A stretch of DNA of 15,670 nucleotides, from assembly GCA_011057175.1 (NCBI GenBank), contig DSBZ01000115.1, forward strand, positions 1-15,670, in the 5' to 3' direction. The DNA comes from Candidatus Acetothermia bacterium. Its GTDB lineage: Bacteria; Bipolaricaulota; Bipolaricaulia; Bipolaricaulales; Bipolaricaulaceae. The translations under genes and the position numbers were made by a program. The notes beneath the pieces were generated by a model that did no database searches, had not been told where the DNA came from, and saw only the letters and a list, made by a program, of their open reading frames with translations. This document shows, one piece after another, positions 1-6,968 of this stretch; the stretch's first letter is position 1, and each line of letters starts with the position of its first letter.

Positions 1-230
1 ATGGTGATGTGGCGGTTGGCCCCCCGGGTCCTGGAGAAGAGGTCCGCGAACTCCTTGCACTCCCGGGCGGCCTGGGCCACGGGCTGAAGGCCGAAGTACG
101 CGATCATCCAAGGGCAGAAGCACTCCCGTTGCTTGATTCCCATGGTGTCGAACACACAGCCGTCGGAGTCGATGCACACCAGGAACCCGTGCCGCGGCGT
201 GAATTCCTCAAGCTTTGCCCTGTAGTCCAT
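1..230 (-). CDS. HAD-superfamily hydrolase, N-terminal part (cut by window edge)
   Basis: The first 76 residues are visible; the gene runs off base 1. It starts at the ATG at 230-228, preceded by a strong Shine-Dalgarno (GGAGGTGACG just before the ATG). Residues 19-27 read CIDSDGCVF, a HAD motif I (DxDGxVxDT type) with the nucleophile Asp at about 21 and acid/base Asp at about 23. The following DTMGIKQRECF stretch is typical of a HAD subfamily that I recall next to uxaE-like genes, but I cannot name its substrate. The gene begins 25 bp after the PfkA-family gene on the same strand, so it belongs to the operon. A phosphatase or phosphoglucomutase-like role on a sugar phosphate is possible; nothing visible decides it. 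Confidence 0.8.
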   Translation of the reverse strand, partial: MDYRAKLEEFTPRHGFLVCIDSDGCVFDTMGIKQRECFCPWMIAYFGLQPVAQAARECKEFADLFSRTRGANRHIT

Positions 231-255
231 CGTCACCTCCCTCGTGACGGGTATT

Positions 256-1548
256 TCATCCTCCCTGCCGATAGGCAGCAGGGGTGTAGTCCGGGAGCAC
301 CTTTTTAGCGAAGATCGGCCGCAGGCGCGCAAACCTGAGCCGGCCGTCCACGATCGGCACCGAGACCAGGTCCTCCCCCAAAAGCGGCCAGGAGTAGCGG
401 ACGAAGTCATCGGTGACGTCGGCCCGCTCGTGGTCGACCCAGGCCGCGGGGAAGGGCCGATCCCTCCCCGCCACCTCCGCGAGGGGGACGGCCCCGTACT
501 CCGCCCGGTAGATGTTCCCCGGGGCCCGCAGGATGGTGGCCATGACCCCGCTTTTCCCCTCAGCGGCGAGAAGCACGGCCTTGCGCCCCACCTGGTGGGC
601 CTCCGTGAGGTCCACGGGCGAGGCGTAGAGGATGGCGTCGCGCTGCTCGGTCCCGGGGAGCTGGCCCCGGGCCAGGCCTCGGGCCGGAAGGCCCACGTCG
701 TTCAGGTGGTTCACCAGGAGCTGGGCCATGGTGGCGCGGGAGGAGGAGAAGGCGGCATGGCCGAAGGCATCGCGACGCTCCCCGAGCTCGGCGAGCTTGA
801 GCCCCTCGGAGACCACCACGATGGCCCGCCCCTCCCGGCGGACCGTGTCGGCCACGAGGCCTGCGAGCTCCTCCAGGGTGGGGTTCATCTCCGGGAGGAA
901 GATGAGGAGGGGGATTTCCCGTTCGGGGTCGGCCAGGCGTGCCGCCGCCGGGATGTAGCCCACCCGCCGGCCCATGGCCTGGACCACCAGCACCGGGTCG
1001 GCGGGGGCCGAGCCCCGGTTCTCCTCTTCCAGGCACTGGACCGTCCACGCCCAGTAGCGGGCCACGGACCCGTAGCCCGGGGTGTGGTCTACAAGCTTGA
1101 ATTGCTCGTCGCCGAGGTCGTTGTCGATCGTCTTGGGGACGCCCACCACGGTGAGCTCGTAGCCCGTCCCCTCGGCGGCCTGGGCCACCTTGAGGCACAC
1201 CTCTTGCGTATCGTTCCCCCCGATTCCGAAGAAGTAGCCCACCTGGTGGGCGCGGAACACCTTGATGGTCCGCGCCAGGTCCTCCTCGCGTGTGAGCTTG
1301 TAGCGGGCGGTGCCGATGGCCCCGGCGGCGGGGGTGGTCCTGAGGAGGGCGATTTCCTCCTCGGGCTGGGCGGAAAGGTCGAGGAGCTCCTCGCGGAGGA
1401 GGCCCTCCACCCCCTGCCAGGCCGCGTACACTGTGCCGAACTGGTTCCCCAACTCCCGGCATCCCTCGACGATGGCGCGAAGGGAGTTGTTGATCACGGG
1501 GGTTGGCCCCCCACCCATCATCACCACTGCATTTCGCGCCGCAGGCAT
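256..1548 (-). CDS. PfkA-family 6-phosphofructokinase, probably PPi-type
   Basis: 430 residues. PfkA-fold phosphotransferase, expected to phosphorylate fructose 6-phosphate in the cytoplasm. Visible motifs: GGGPTPVIN (12-20), GIGGNDT (108-114), PKTIDND (138-144), MGRRVGY (192-198) and PE at 219-220. In this family an Asp after the GG-(D/N) position and a Lys in P-K-TIDND mark the PPi-dependent enzymes (ATP enzymes have GGDG and PGTIDND); here D113 and K139 match the PPi pattern. The residue equivalent to the metal-binding Asp of GGD is Asn112; I recall GGND in a clade of long bacterial PfkA homologues, so it need not mean loss of activity. The ATG at 1548 was chosen because it sits directly before the first conserved strand and 8 bp after the stop of the preceding SDR gene; a longer open frame upstream has no family similarity. 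The sugar substrate is uncertain given the inositol/hexuronate context. Confidence 0.85.
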   Translation of the reverse strand: MPAARNAVVMMGGGPTPVINNSLRAIVEGCRELGNQFGTVYAAWQGVEGLLREELLDLSAQPEEEIALLRTTPAAGAIGTARYKLTREEDLARTIKVFRAHQVGYFFGIGGNDTQEVCLKVAQAAEGTGYELTVVGVPKTIDNDLGDEQFKLVDHTPGYGSVARYWAWTVQCLEEENRGSAPADPVLVVQAMGRRVGYIPAAARLADPEREIPLLIFLPEMNPTLEELAGLVADTVRREGRAIVVVSEGLKLAELGERRDAFGHAAFSSSRATMAQLLVNHLNDVGLPARGLARGQLPGTEQRDAILYASPVDLTEAHQVGRKAVLLAAEGKSGVMATILRAPGNIYRAEYGAVPLAEVAGRDRPFPAAWVDHERADVTDDFVRYSWPLLGEDLVSVPIVDGRLRFARLRPIFAKKVLPDYTPAAYRQGG

Positions 1549-1556
1549 CGGCCGTC

Positions 1557-2363
1557 CTACACCCCGCCGTAGGCGGAGAAGCCCCCGTCGACGGGGATGA
1601 TCACTCCGGTGACGAACGCCGCTTCGGGGGACAGGAGCCACCGCACCGCCCCAACGAGATCCTCCGGTTCCCCGAACCGTCCGAGGGGGGTGTGCTCCAG
1701 GATCTGTTTCCCACGCGGGGTCAGCTTGCCCGCATCGTCCTGGAGAAGGTACCGGTTCTGGTCGGTGAGGAAGAACCCTGGGGCGATCCCGACCACGCGG
1801 ATCCGGGGTGAGTACTCGTGGGCCATGTGCACCGCGAGCCACTGGGTGAAGTTGGCCACCGCGGCCTTCGCCGCGGAGTAGGCGGGGATCCGGGTCAGGG
1901 GACGGATCGCGTTCATGGATACGATGTTCAGGATCACCCCTTCCCCTTGGTCGGCCATGACCTTCCCGAAGACCTGGGAGGCGAGGAACGTCCCCATGAA
2001 GTTGAGGTCGAGCACGAACCGCACCCCGTCCTCGGGGAGGGCGAAGAACGTCTGCTCAGGGCTGGTGGTGGCCTTGGGGTGATTGCCCCCTGCCCCGTTC
2101 AGGAGGAAGTCCACCCGGCCGAACGTGGACAGCGTCTTCGCCAGCGCCCGCTCGAGATCCTGCCGGACGAGCACGTTCACCATCACGGCCAGCCCTGTTG
2201 AGCCGGCCTGGCGCACCCGTTCCACCGTGGCCTCGGCCTTGTCCGGGGCTAGATCGAGCACCACGACCTTGACCCCGTCGCGGGCGAGCCCGACGGCGAG
2301 CGCCGAACACAGCACCCCACCACCGCCGGTGATCACCGCCACCTTACCGGAAAGGTTGGCCAT
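1557..2363 (-). CDS. uxuB: SDR-family D-mannonate oxidoreductase (fructuronate reductase)
   Basis: 268 residues, the usual SDR length. Predicted to interconvert D-fructuronate and D-mannonate with NAD(H) in the cytoplasm. Motifs: cofactor-binding TGGGGVL (12-18), NGAGGNHPKATT (89-100), catalytic Ser149, Tyr162 and Lys166 (AYSAAK), then PGFFLTDQNRYLL and a C-terminal VDGGFSAYGGV. The NHPKATT, PGFFLT-QNR-LL and GGFSAY-GV blocks match, from memory, Bacillus subtilis UxuB (YjmF) and the Thermotoga counterpart rather than generic SDRs. The glycine-rich loop has Cys19 where homologues usually have Gly. The ATG at 2363 is preceded by GGAGGATAAGGA. The start lies inside the end of uxaE (20 bp overlap), so translation is probably coupled. 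In the proposed pathway it consumes one of the two NADH made by IolG and IolM. Altronate oxidoreductase activity is the main alternative. Confidence 0.9.
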   Translation of the reverse strand: MANLSGKVAVITGGGGVLCSALAVGLARDGVKVVVLDLAPDKAEATVERVRQAGSTGLAVMVNVLVRQDLERALAKTLSTFGRVDFLLNGAGGNHPKATTSPEQTFFALPEDGVRFVLDLNFMGTFLASQVFGKVMADQGEGVILNIVSMNAIRPLTRIPAYSAAKAAVANFTQWLAVHMAHEYSPRIRVVGIAPGFFLTDQNRYLLQDDAGKLTPRGKQILEHTPLGRFGEPEDLVGAVRWLLSPEAAFVTGVIIPVDGGFSAYGGV

Positions 2364-3774
2364 CGTCCTTATCCTCCAGGAGCTCAAGGTGCCGACCCAG
2401 GTGCTGGGCCAGCGCCTCGTAGTGTTCCTCCTCGTGCTCGGAAAGCACACGGCGCAGCTCCTCCCCGAGGGGGCTCTTGAGTACGGAGCCGAACGCCACG
2501 TGCAGCACCTGCCGGGCATCGTCCTGGCCGAGGAGCTCGAGCAGCCGCGCGTCGGGGAGCGTTTCTAAAACCGGCAGGCGCCGGAGGTCGGCCGACAGGT
2601 GGTAGCTCTTCCGATCCTTGGGGAACCGGTCCAGGGACAACCGCACGATCTTTCGGAACAGGGGCGGGGCAAACCGGGCTGCGACCTCGAGTGCGACGAG
2701 GTAACTCGTTCCTGCGGTCTTCACGTGCCAGAGCCCGTCGGCCTCCTCGGCCAGGATCGGGTAGAGAGAGAACTTGTCGGATCCCGAGTGCAGGCTTAGC
2801 CGGTAGGGCCCGAACGCCCGGGCGATGGCCACATGGGCCCGGAGTTCCCGCCGGAAGTGCACCGGATCCCCACGCCACTCCACCGCCTTCTCCATTGCCC
2901 CGGGGAACCGGGGAGCGAGGCTGGCGAGTGCCACGTCGTGCCGCCTGAGCTCGAGAGCGATGAACAGGTGCTCCAGGGGCGTGGTCGGGGTCTCCGTCTC
3001 GTCCACGGAGAGCTCGAAGTCGAACCCTTGGGGGAGGCGGGCGACGAGCGCCCGGTACATCTCGACGGCGAAGGCTACGGCTCCACCATACTTCACCCCC
3101 GCCCGGGCCAGGTCCTGTTCCGTGAACCGGAGCGCCCCCCCTCCACCAAGGATGAACTCCCGGCCGAGGTACTCCCGGCACAGCCGATCGGCATCCGGCA
3201 AGGACCGGAACCGCTTCGCCACCTCGGCCAAAGGGAGCCGCTCCACGGCCACCACGTGGTCCGAGGGGTCGCAGGTGAAGAACGTGTAGCCGAGGTCGGC
3301 AGCGTGGAGGGCGTCCTCGACCTCCTTCAAGTGATCGGCGTCAGCGCCGAACCCGCCCTGGTAGGCCTCCTGGAAGGCGCCGAAGATGGCATGGACCAGG
3401 ACGTCCTCGAACGTGCGTCCGGTGCGGGCGTTCTCCCGCACCGATTGCTGGGCGAGCACGGGGAATACCTTGGCCTCTCGGAGGGCGCGGATGTGGCCGG
3501 GTGTGGCCAGGCCGAGGCGGTCGCCGAACCCGAAGCCCGGGCCGGAGGAGACCCGCTGTGGGGAGAGCCAGGGGAAGACCTTGGTCAAAGCCCGGGCGTT
3601 CGCGAACGAAACTGGGCACAGGACCCCACCCGAGGGCAACGGGTCCCCGGCAAATCCGGGGACGGGCGACGATAGAAACAGCCGTCTCCCATCCGGTCCC
3701 CGCACCAGCGCGAACACGGTTTGCCCGACGTTGTGCACGGAAGCCGGATAGACCTCGTGCTGGTTCGGGATCAT
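2344..3774 (-). CDS. uxaE: D-tagaturonate epimerase (to D-fructuronate), UxaE family
   Basis: 476 residues, about the length of Thermotoga maritima UxaE (TM0440), which epimerises D-tagaturonate to D-fructuronate. Conserved blocks recognised from memory: FGFGDRLGLATPGH (81-94), AQQSVRENARTGRT (108-121), GFGADADHLK (141-150) and DPSDHV (169-174). The family is metal-dependent; the His- and Asp-rich GADADH and DPSDH blocks are plausible metal or substrate sites, which is inference. The ATG at 3774 overlaps the stop of iolO as ATGA and is preceded by GGAAGGGAG; an upstream extension exists in frame but lacks family similarity. The 3' end overlaps the SDR gene by 20 bp. Placed directly between IolO (which makes D-tagaturonate) and the SDR (which uses D-fructuronate), it supplies the linking step. 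Confidence in the family is high; activity is inferred. Confidence 0.92.
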   Translation of the reverse strand: MIPNQHEVYPASVHNVGQTVFALVRGPDGRRLFLSSPVPGFAGDPLPSGGVLCPVSFANARALTKVFPWLSPQRVSSGPGFGFGDRLGLATPGHIRALREAKVFPVLAQQSVRENARTGRTFEDVLVHAIFGAFQEAYQGGFGADADHLKEVEDALHAADLGYTFFTCDPSDHVVAVERLPLAEVAKRFRSLPDADRLCREYLGREFILGGGGALRFTEQDLARAGVKYGGAVAFAVEMYRALVARLPQGFDFELSVDETETPTTPLEHLFIALELRRHDVALASLAPRFPGAMEKAVEWRGDPVHFRRELRAHVAIARAFGPYRLSLHSGSDKFSLYPILAEEADGLWHVKTAGTSYLVALEVAARFAPPLFRKIVRLSLDRFPKDRKSYHLSADLRRLPVLETLPDARLLELLGQDDARQVLHVAFGSVLKSPLGEELRRVLSEHEEEHYEALAQHLGRHLELLEDKDDGQPFR

Positions 3775-4595
3775 CGGCTCCCTTCCCACATGGATCTTAG
3801 CCAACCCATGGCCTGGAAGGGCGCCCCTGCCGTCGGCCGGGGTAAACACTCCAGGATCAGGCTCCCCCGGTAGCCGATCCGGACCAAGGCATCCCGCACC
3901 TCGCCCCACTCGAGGTGGCCGTGGCCGGGGGGCCAGCGGTTGGAGTCGGCGAGGTGGACGTGGAAGAGGCGACCACCGGCGCGGCGGAACGCCTCCCCGA
4001 TCTTGGGCTCCTCGATGTTGGCGTGAAACGTGTCCACGAGGAGGCCCACGTTCTCAGCCCCGACCCGTTCCATGACCGAGAGGCCCTCGGCCACGGTGTT
4101 CACGAGACGTGATTCATAGCGGTTGAGCGGCTCCAGGGCGAGCCTCACGGTACGATCGGCTCGGGCGCACTCGCGCAAGGATTCCACGAGGAGTCCTGGG
4201 TCCCCGTCCACCCCGCGGAGGAGCCCCACGATCACGACCGCCTGGAAAGGGGCCGCGAGCCGCATGTGGGCCTGGATTCGCTCCACCGCTCGACGGCGGA
4301 CAGCGTCGTCCGGCGCGGCCAGGGAGAGGGCCTCCTTTCCCGCGGCCTGGCCGGTGGTGAAGGAGGCGAGACGAAGGCCGGCACGTTCGAGGGCCTCTGC
4401 CACGTGTGCCGCGTCCAACCGGGTCGGGTCGGTGACAGCCAGTTCCACCGCCTCGCATCCGTGCTCACCCACCCGGGCCAGGGCGTCCGTCCACTCCCCG
4501 GGGGGAAACGGGGAGAACGGCGTCAGGTCCTGGACTGGGACGATCAACCCAAGCGGCCACCTACCGAACTTGCCCTCGCTTATCACACGGATCAC
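3771..4595 (-). CDS. iolO: 5-keto-L-gluconate epimerase, IolO-like TIM barrel
   Basis: 274 residues; xylose-isomerase-like TIM-barrel (AP endonuclease family 2 fold). It resembles T. maritima IolO (TM0416), which turns 5-keto-L-gluconate into D-tagaturonate. Shared blocks, from memory: CEAVELAVTDP (47-57), TTGQA (80-84), a VIVGLLRG strand (121-128), LEPLNRYES (154-162), LLVDTFHANIEE (185-196) and HVHLADSNRWPPGHGH (212-227). Likely metal ligands are Glu155, Asp188, His214 and Glu249. The start taken is GTG at 4595; the second GTG nine bases further is also possible, and neither has a convincing Shine-Dalgarno, so the gene may depend on translation of iolN, whose stop lies 9 bp upstream. Its stop overlaps the uxaE start (ATGA). 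The IolO blocks distinguish it from the second TIM-barrel protein of this operon, which looks like IolI. Confidence 0.88.
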   Translation of the reverse strand: MIRVISEGKFGRWPLGLIVPVQDLTPFSPFPPGEWTDALARVGEHGCEAVELAVTDPTRLDAAHVAEALERAGLRLASFTTGQAAGKEALSLAAPDDAVRRRAVERIQAHMRLAAPFQAVVIVGLLRGVDGDPGLLVESLRECARADRTVRLALEPLNRYESRLVNTVAEGLSVMERVGAENVGLLVDTFHANIEEPKIGEAFRRAGGRLFHVHLADSNRWPPGHGHLEWGEVRDALVRIGYRGSLILECLPRPTAGAPFQAMGWLRSMWEGSR

Positions 4596-4604
4596 GGTCC
4601 ACGG

Positions 4605-5702
4605 TCAAAACCCCCGCCTGGGAAGGGCGTACACCGGCTTCCACGCCGGGCTCCCGGGCTCCTTGAGGTATGGCTCCATTTCCTCTTGGGTGCGGAGGGT
4701 CACTTTCTCCACCGGCGGGACCGTCCCGGGTGGGAACGCCTCGAGGATCTGGTCGATGACCAGGGTGAGGTAGGAGAGGATCGCGGCGATGGGGCGCTTG
4801 GCCTTGCGGGCGCTCGCCCGGGTGGGATCGCCCACCACCCCCTGCGGGGTGGCCGCGATCTCGATGGCGATGTGTCCCTCCCCCTCCGACCACTTGTGCG
4901 GCCGGCGATGGGCATCCACCGCCGTGTCAAAATGCCCTCCGGGAAGGAGGTTCAGTCCCTCCGTCTTCTCGGCCAGGGCCATGTCCACCATCCCCGGGGG
5001 GAACATGAGGAGGGCCACGGAGGTCTCCGCCTCGTCGGCGTGCACGAAGTGGGTCTCCAGCGAGCCTGGGCGGTCCACGGGGAAGAAGAACTCCCGTACT
5101 GCCCGGTGCCAGTCGAAGACCTGGAACACGCCGGGGAGCTGGTAGCGGTACATGAACTCGTGGAGGGCCGATTCCAGCATCCACAGTTGCCCGTGGTTGT
5201 TGAGGATGATCTGCTTCCGGAACCCGTCGTTCCACAAGCCGAGCATCACGTTGATCAACGTTTCCCGCACCACCTCTTCGGGCAGGATCACCGTGCCCGG
5301 CATCCCGATGTGGTGGTAGGGGTGCCCTCCGTAGTTCAGGGGGGGCAAAGCCAATGCTACAGGGCGACCTTGCTTCTCTGTCCGGCGGCGAACTGCCTCA
5401 CAGATCTGGGTGACCATGAACGTGTCCAAGCCGGACACCGTGTGGCGGCCGTGGTTCTCGGTGCAGCCCACCGGGATGAGGACGATGTCGTTCTTCTTCC
5501 TCGCTTCGATGACCTTGGCCCGCACCGTGGTCTGGATGTAGGAGCCGGGTTTCCCGAGCTCCGGCGCAGAGGGGACGCCGTATTCGGAGAGGATCCGGTC
5601 GATCTCCGCCTCGGATGCGTCCCACAGCTTCTTCTTCAGCCGGCCCACCTCCGTGCCCTCGAACACGATGGCGGGGTGTTCCGTGGTTATCCACATGCCC
5701 AT
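4605..5702 (-). CDS. iolN: 3-dehydro-scyllo-inosose hydrolase, creatininase family (IolN-like)
   Basis: 365 residues. Creatininase-fold amidohydrolase, longer than classical creatininase (about 260) and similar in length to the inositol-pathway member IolN (T. maritima TM0413), which opens the diketo-inositol ring to 5-keto-L-gluconate. Metal-site motifs: GCTENHGRHTVSGLD (79-93; Glu82, His84, Asp93), NNHGQ (168-172) and HADEAETS (221-228, with Glu226), corresponding to the G-x-x-E-x-H-G, NGHG and H-A-G-x-x-E-T-S motifs of the family. The ATG at 5702 follows GGAAAGGAG, a strong ribosome site. It lies 59 bp after the stop of iolM, the widest gap between pathway genes, and that gap holds a hairpin. 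Other creatininase relatives act on amides or lactams; the adjacent IolM and IolO homologues are what make IolN the best call. Confidence 0.88.
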   Translation of the reverse strand: MGMWITTEHPAIVFEGTEVGRLKKKLWDASEAEIDRILSEYGVPSAPELGKPGSYIQTTVRAKVIEARKKNDIVLIPVGCTENHGRHTVSGLDTFMVTQICEAVRRRTEKQGRPVALALPPLNYGGHPYHHIGMPGTVILPEEVVRETLINVMLGLWNDGFRKQIILNNHGQLWMLESALHEFMYRYQLPGVFQVFDWHRAVREFFFPVDRPGSLETHFVHADEAETSVALLMFPPGMVDMALAEKTEGLNLLPGGHFDTAVDAHRRPHKWSEGEGHIAIEIAATPQGVVGDPTRASARKAKRPIAAILSYLTLVIDQILEAFPPGTVPPVEKVTLRTQEEMEPYLKEPGSPAWKPVYALPRRGF

Positions 5703-5720
5703 CGCTCACTCCTTTCCAAA

Positions 5721-5741
5721 CGTCGCACGTGAAGTGCGACG
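5721..5741. repeat. Perfect 8-bp inverted repeat in the iolM-iolN gap
   Basis: CGTCGCAC, five bases, then GTGCGACG forms an 8 bp perfect stem in the 59 bp between the iolM stop and the iolN start. It sits just upstream of the iolN ribosome site on the coding strand. There is no run of T after it, so it does not look like an intrinsic terminator. It could be an mRNA processing or stability element, a copy of a dispersed palindromic repeat, or a protein-binding site. Confidence 0.6.
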
Positions 5742-5761
5742 CTACGAACACTCGTCACGCG

Positions 5762-6922
5762 TCACGGCTTGATGACGATCTTCCCGTCCTGTCGCTTGGT
5801 GGCCTGTTTCAGGGCGTCCAGGGCCTTCGTGAGCGGGAAACGGGAGGTGATGATCTTGGAGTTGTCCACGAGCCCTGCCCCCATCAGGCGGATGACGGAC
5901 GGGAAGATGCCGTAGCCGGAGTGGCCCTGGGCCCCGGAGAGCTTGGCCTTGCGGGTCTGGAAGCGCTCGAGGTACATGGGCACCCGCTGGGCGGCCCGGC
6001 CCACCACCGCGATCTTCCCCCCGATGGCCAGGGTCTTCTCCATCTCCGGGATCGTCTTCTCCGGTGCCCCGGCCGCCTCCACCGCGAAATCGGCGCCTTC
6101 GCCGTGGGTGAGCTCCATCACCACCTCGGACGGGGCGACCCTGGTCGGGTTGTACACGTGATCAGCACCGACCGCCTCGGCCAACTTCCGCCGCACCTCG
6201 GATACATCGAAGGCGATGACCTTGGCCGCCCCGGCTCCCTTGGCGAGCTGGATCGCGGCGAGGCCGATCGGCCCGGCACCGTGGATGACCACGTACGCCC
6301 CAGGCCGGAACCCGCCGGCGCACTCGAAGATCGTGTTGTAGGCGACACAGGTCGGCTCGGTGGTCGCCGCCACCTCCCAGGCCAGGTCCTCGCTTGCGTA
6401 CCGGTCGAAGATCGCGTCCACCTTCCAGCACAGCTTCGCCGGGACCACGATGTACTCGGCCATCGCCCCGGGGATGGTGAACCCGATCTCCTCGAGGTTC
6501 AGGCACTGGTTAGGGTAGCCATCCCGGCATGGGCGGCAGTACCCGCACCACACCATCTCCTCCACCGTGACCCTGTCCCCGTCTTTAAAGGTTTTGCCCT
6601 CCGGTCCTGGGCCGATCTCCACGATTTCGCCGGCGAACTCGTGGCCGATCGTGGTGGGGAACTTGGTGAGGCCGGGGTACAGCATGTAGTCGTCTTGATC
6701 CGTCTCGTAGAAGTGCACGTCCGAGCCGCACACCCCGCATGCCCGCACCCGCACGAGTACTTCCCCTGGCCCGGGTTTGGGCCGCGCCACCTCCGCGAGG
6801 TCGAGCTTGGGGTGCCGCCACACGCTGGACCCTTCCACGGCCTTCCCGGTGCGCTTCTCGAACTCCGAGACCGCGTATCCCGGCCTCGGTTCCCACTTCG
6901 CCGTGAGCACCAACGCTTTCAT
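5762..6922 (-). CDS. iolM: Scyllo-inosose 3-dehydrogenase, zinc-type MDR (IolM-like)
   Basis: 386 residues; zinc-dependent medium-chain dehydrogenase. Catalytic zinc ligands Cys65 (GVCGSDVH) and His94/Glu95 (IGHEF); structural zinc cysteines 126, 129, 132 and 140 (CGYCRPCRDGYPNQC); nucleotide-binding GAGPIG (215-220). The N-terminal stretch RPGYAVSEFEKRTGKAV (13-29) and the insert around residues 70-90 are not general alcohol dehydrogenase features and match, from memory, T. maritima IolM (TM0412), which oxidises 2-keto-myo-inositol with NAD to the diketo form. The ATG at 6922 follows AAAGGGGG. The 46 bp upstream gap carries a -10-like hexamer and a CG-centred operator, so this gene may also be transcribed from its own promoter. 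Threonine or sorbitol dehydrogenase would be alternatives outside this context. Confidence 0.88.
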   Translation of the reverse strand: MKALVLTAKWEPRPGYAVSEFEKRTGKAVEGSSVWRHPKLDLAEVARPKPGPGEVLVRVRACGVCGSDVHFYETDQDDYMLYPGLTKFPTTIGHEFAGEIVEIGPGPEGKTFKDGDRVTVEEMVWCGYCRPCRDGYPNQCLNLEEIGFTIPGAMAEYIVVPAKLCWKVDAIFDRYASEDLAWEVAATTEPTCVAYNTIFECAGGFRPGAYVVIHGAGPIGLAAIQLAKGAGAAKVIAFDVSEVRRKLAEAVGADHVYNPTRVAPSEVVMELTHGEGADFAVEAAGAPEKTIPEMEKTLAIGGKIAVVGRAAQRVPMYLERFQTRKAKLSGAQGHSGYGIFPSVIRLMGAGLVDNSKIITSRFPLTKALDALKQATKRQDGKIVIKP

Positions 6923-6936
6923 CGTTGCCCCCTTTC

Positions 6937-6963
6937 GCAAACGTTTGTAAGCGGCCAATCATA
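6937..6963 (-). promoter_or_regulatory. Internal -10 box and LacI-like operator before iolM
   Basis: On the minus strand a TATGAT hexamer (6963-6958) is followed after 8 bp by TACAAACGTTTG; CAAACGTTTG (6938-6947) is a perfect 10 bp palindrome with a central CG, as in LacI-family operators. The 11-mer TACAAACGTTT and the 8 bp spacing are identical to the operon's main promoter at 13522-13547. The -35 position (6981-6986, GTGGCC on the coding strand) is a poor match, so the promoter would be weak or need help. The expected transcript start lies about 28 bp before iolM. Confidence 0.7.
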
Positions 6964-6968
6964 CCCTC

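Noticed and set aside
5257..5263. Further operator copy (AACGTTT)
   Set aside because: It lies inside the iolN coding sequence, has only a 6 bp palindrome, lacks the TACA flank and has no -10 box at the expected distance.
244..5732. Very long plus-strand open frames (for example 244-1572, 2833-3675, 4266-5732)
   Set aside because: They lie opposite well-recognised minus-strand enzymes, have Gly/Pro/His/Arg-rich compositions and no recognisable motifs. High GC makes such mirror frames common.
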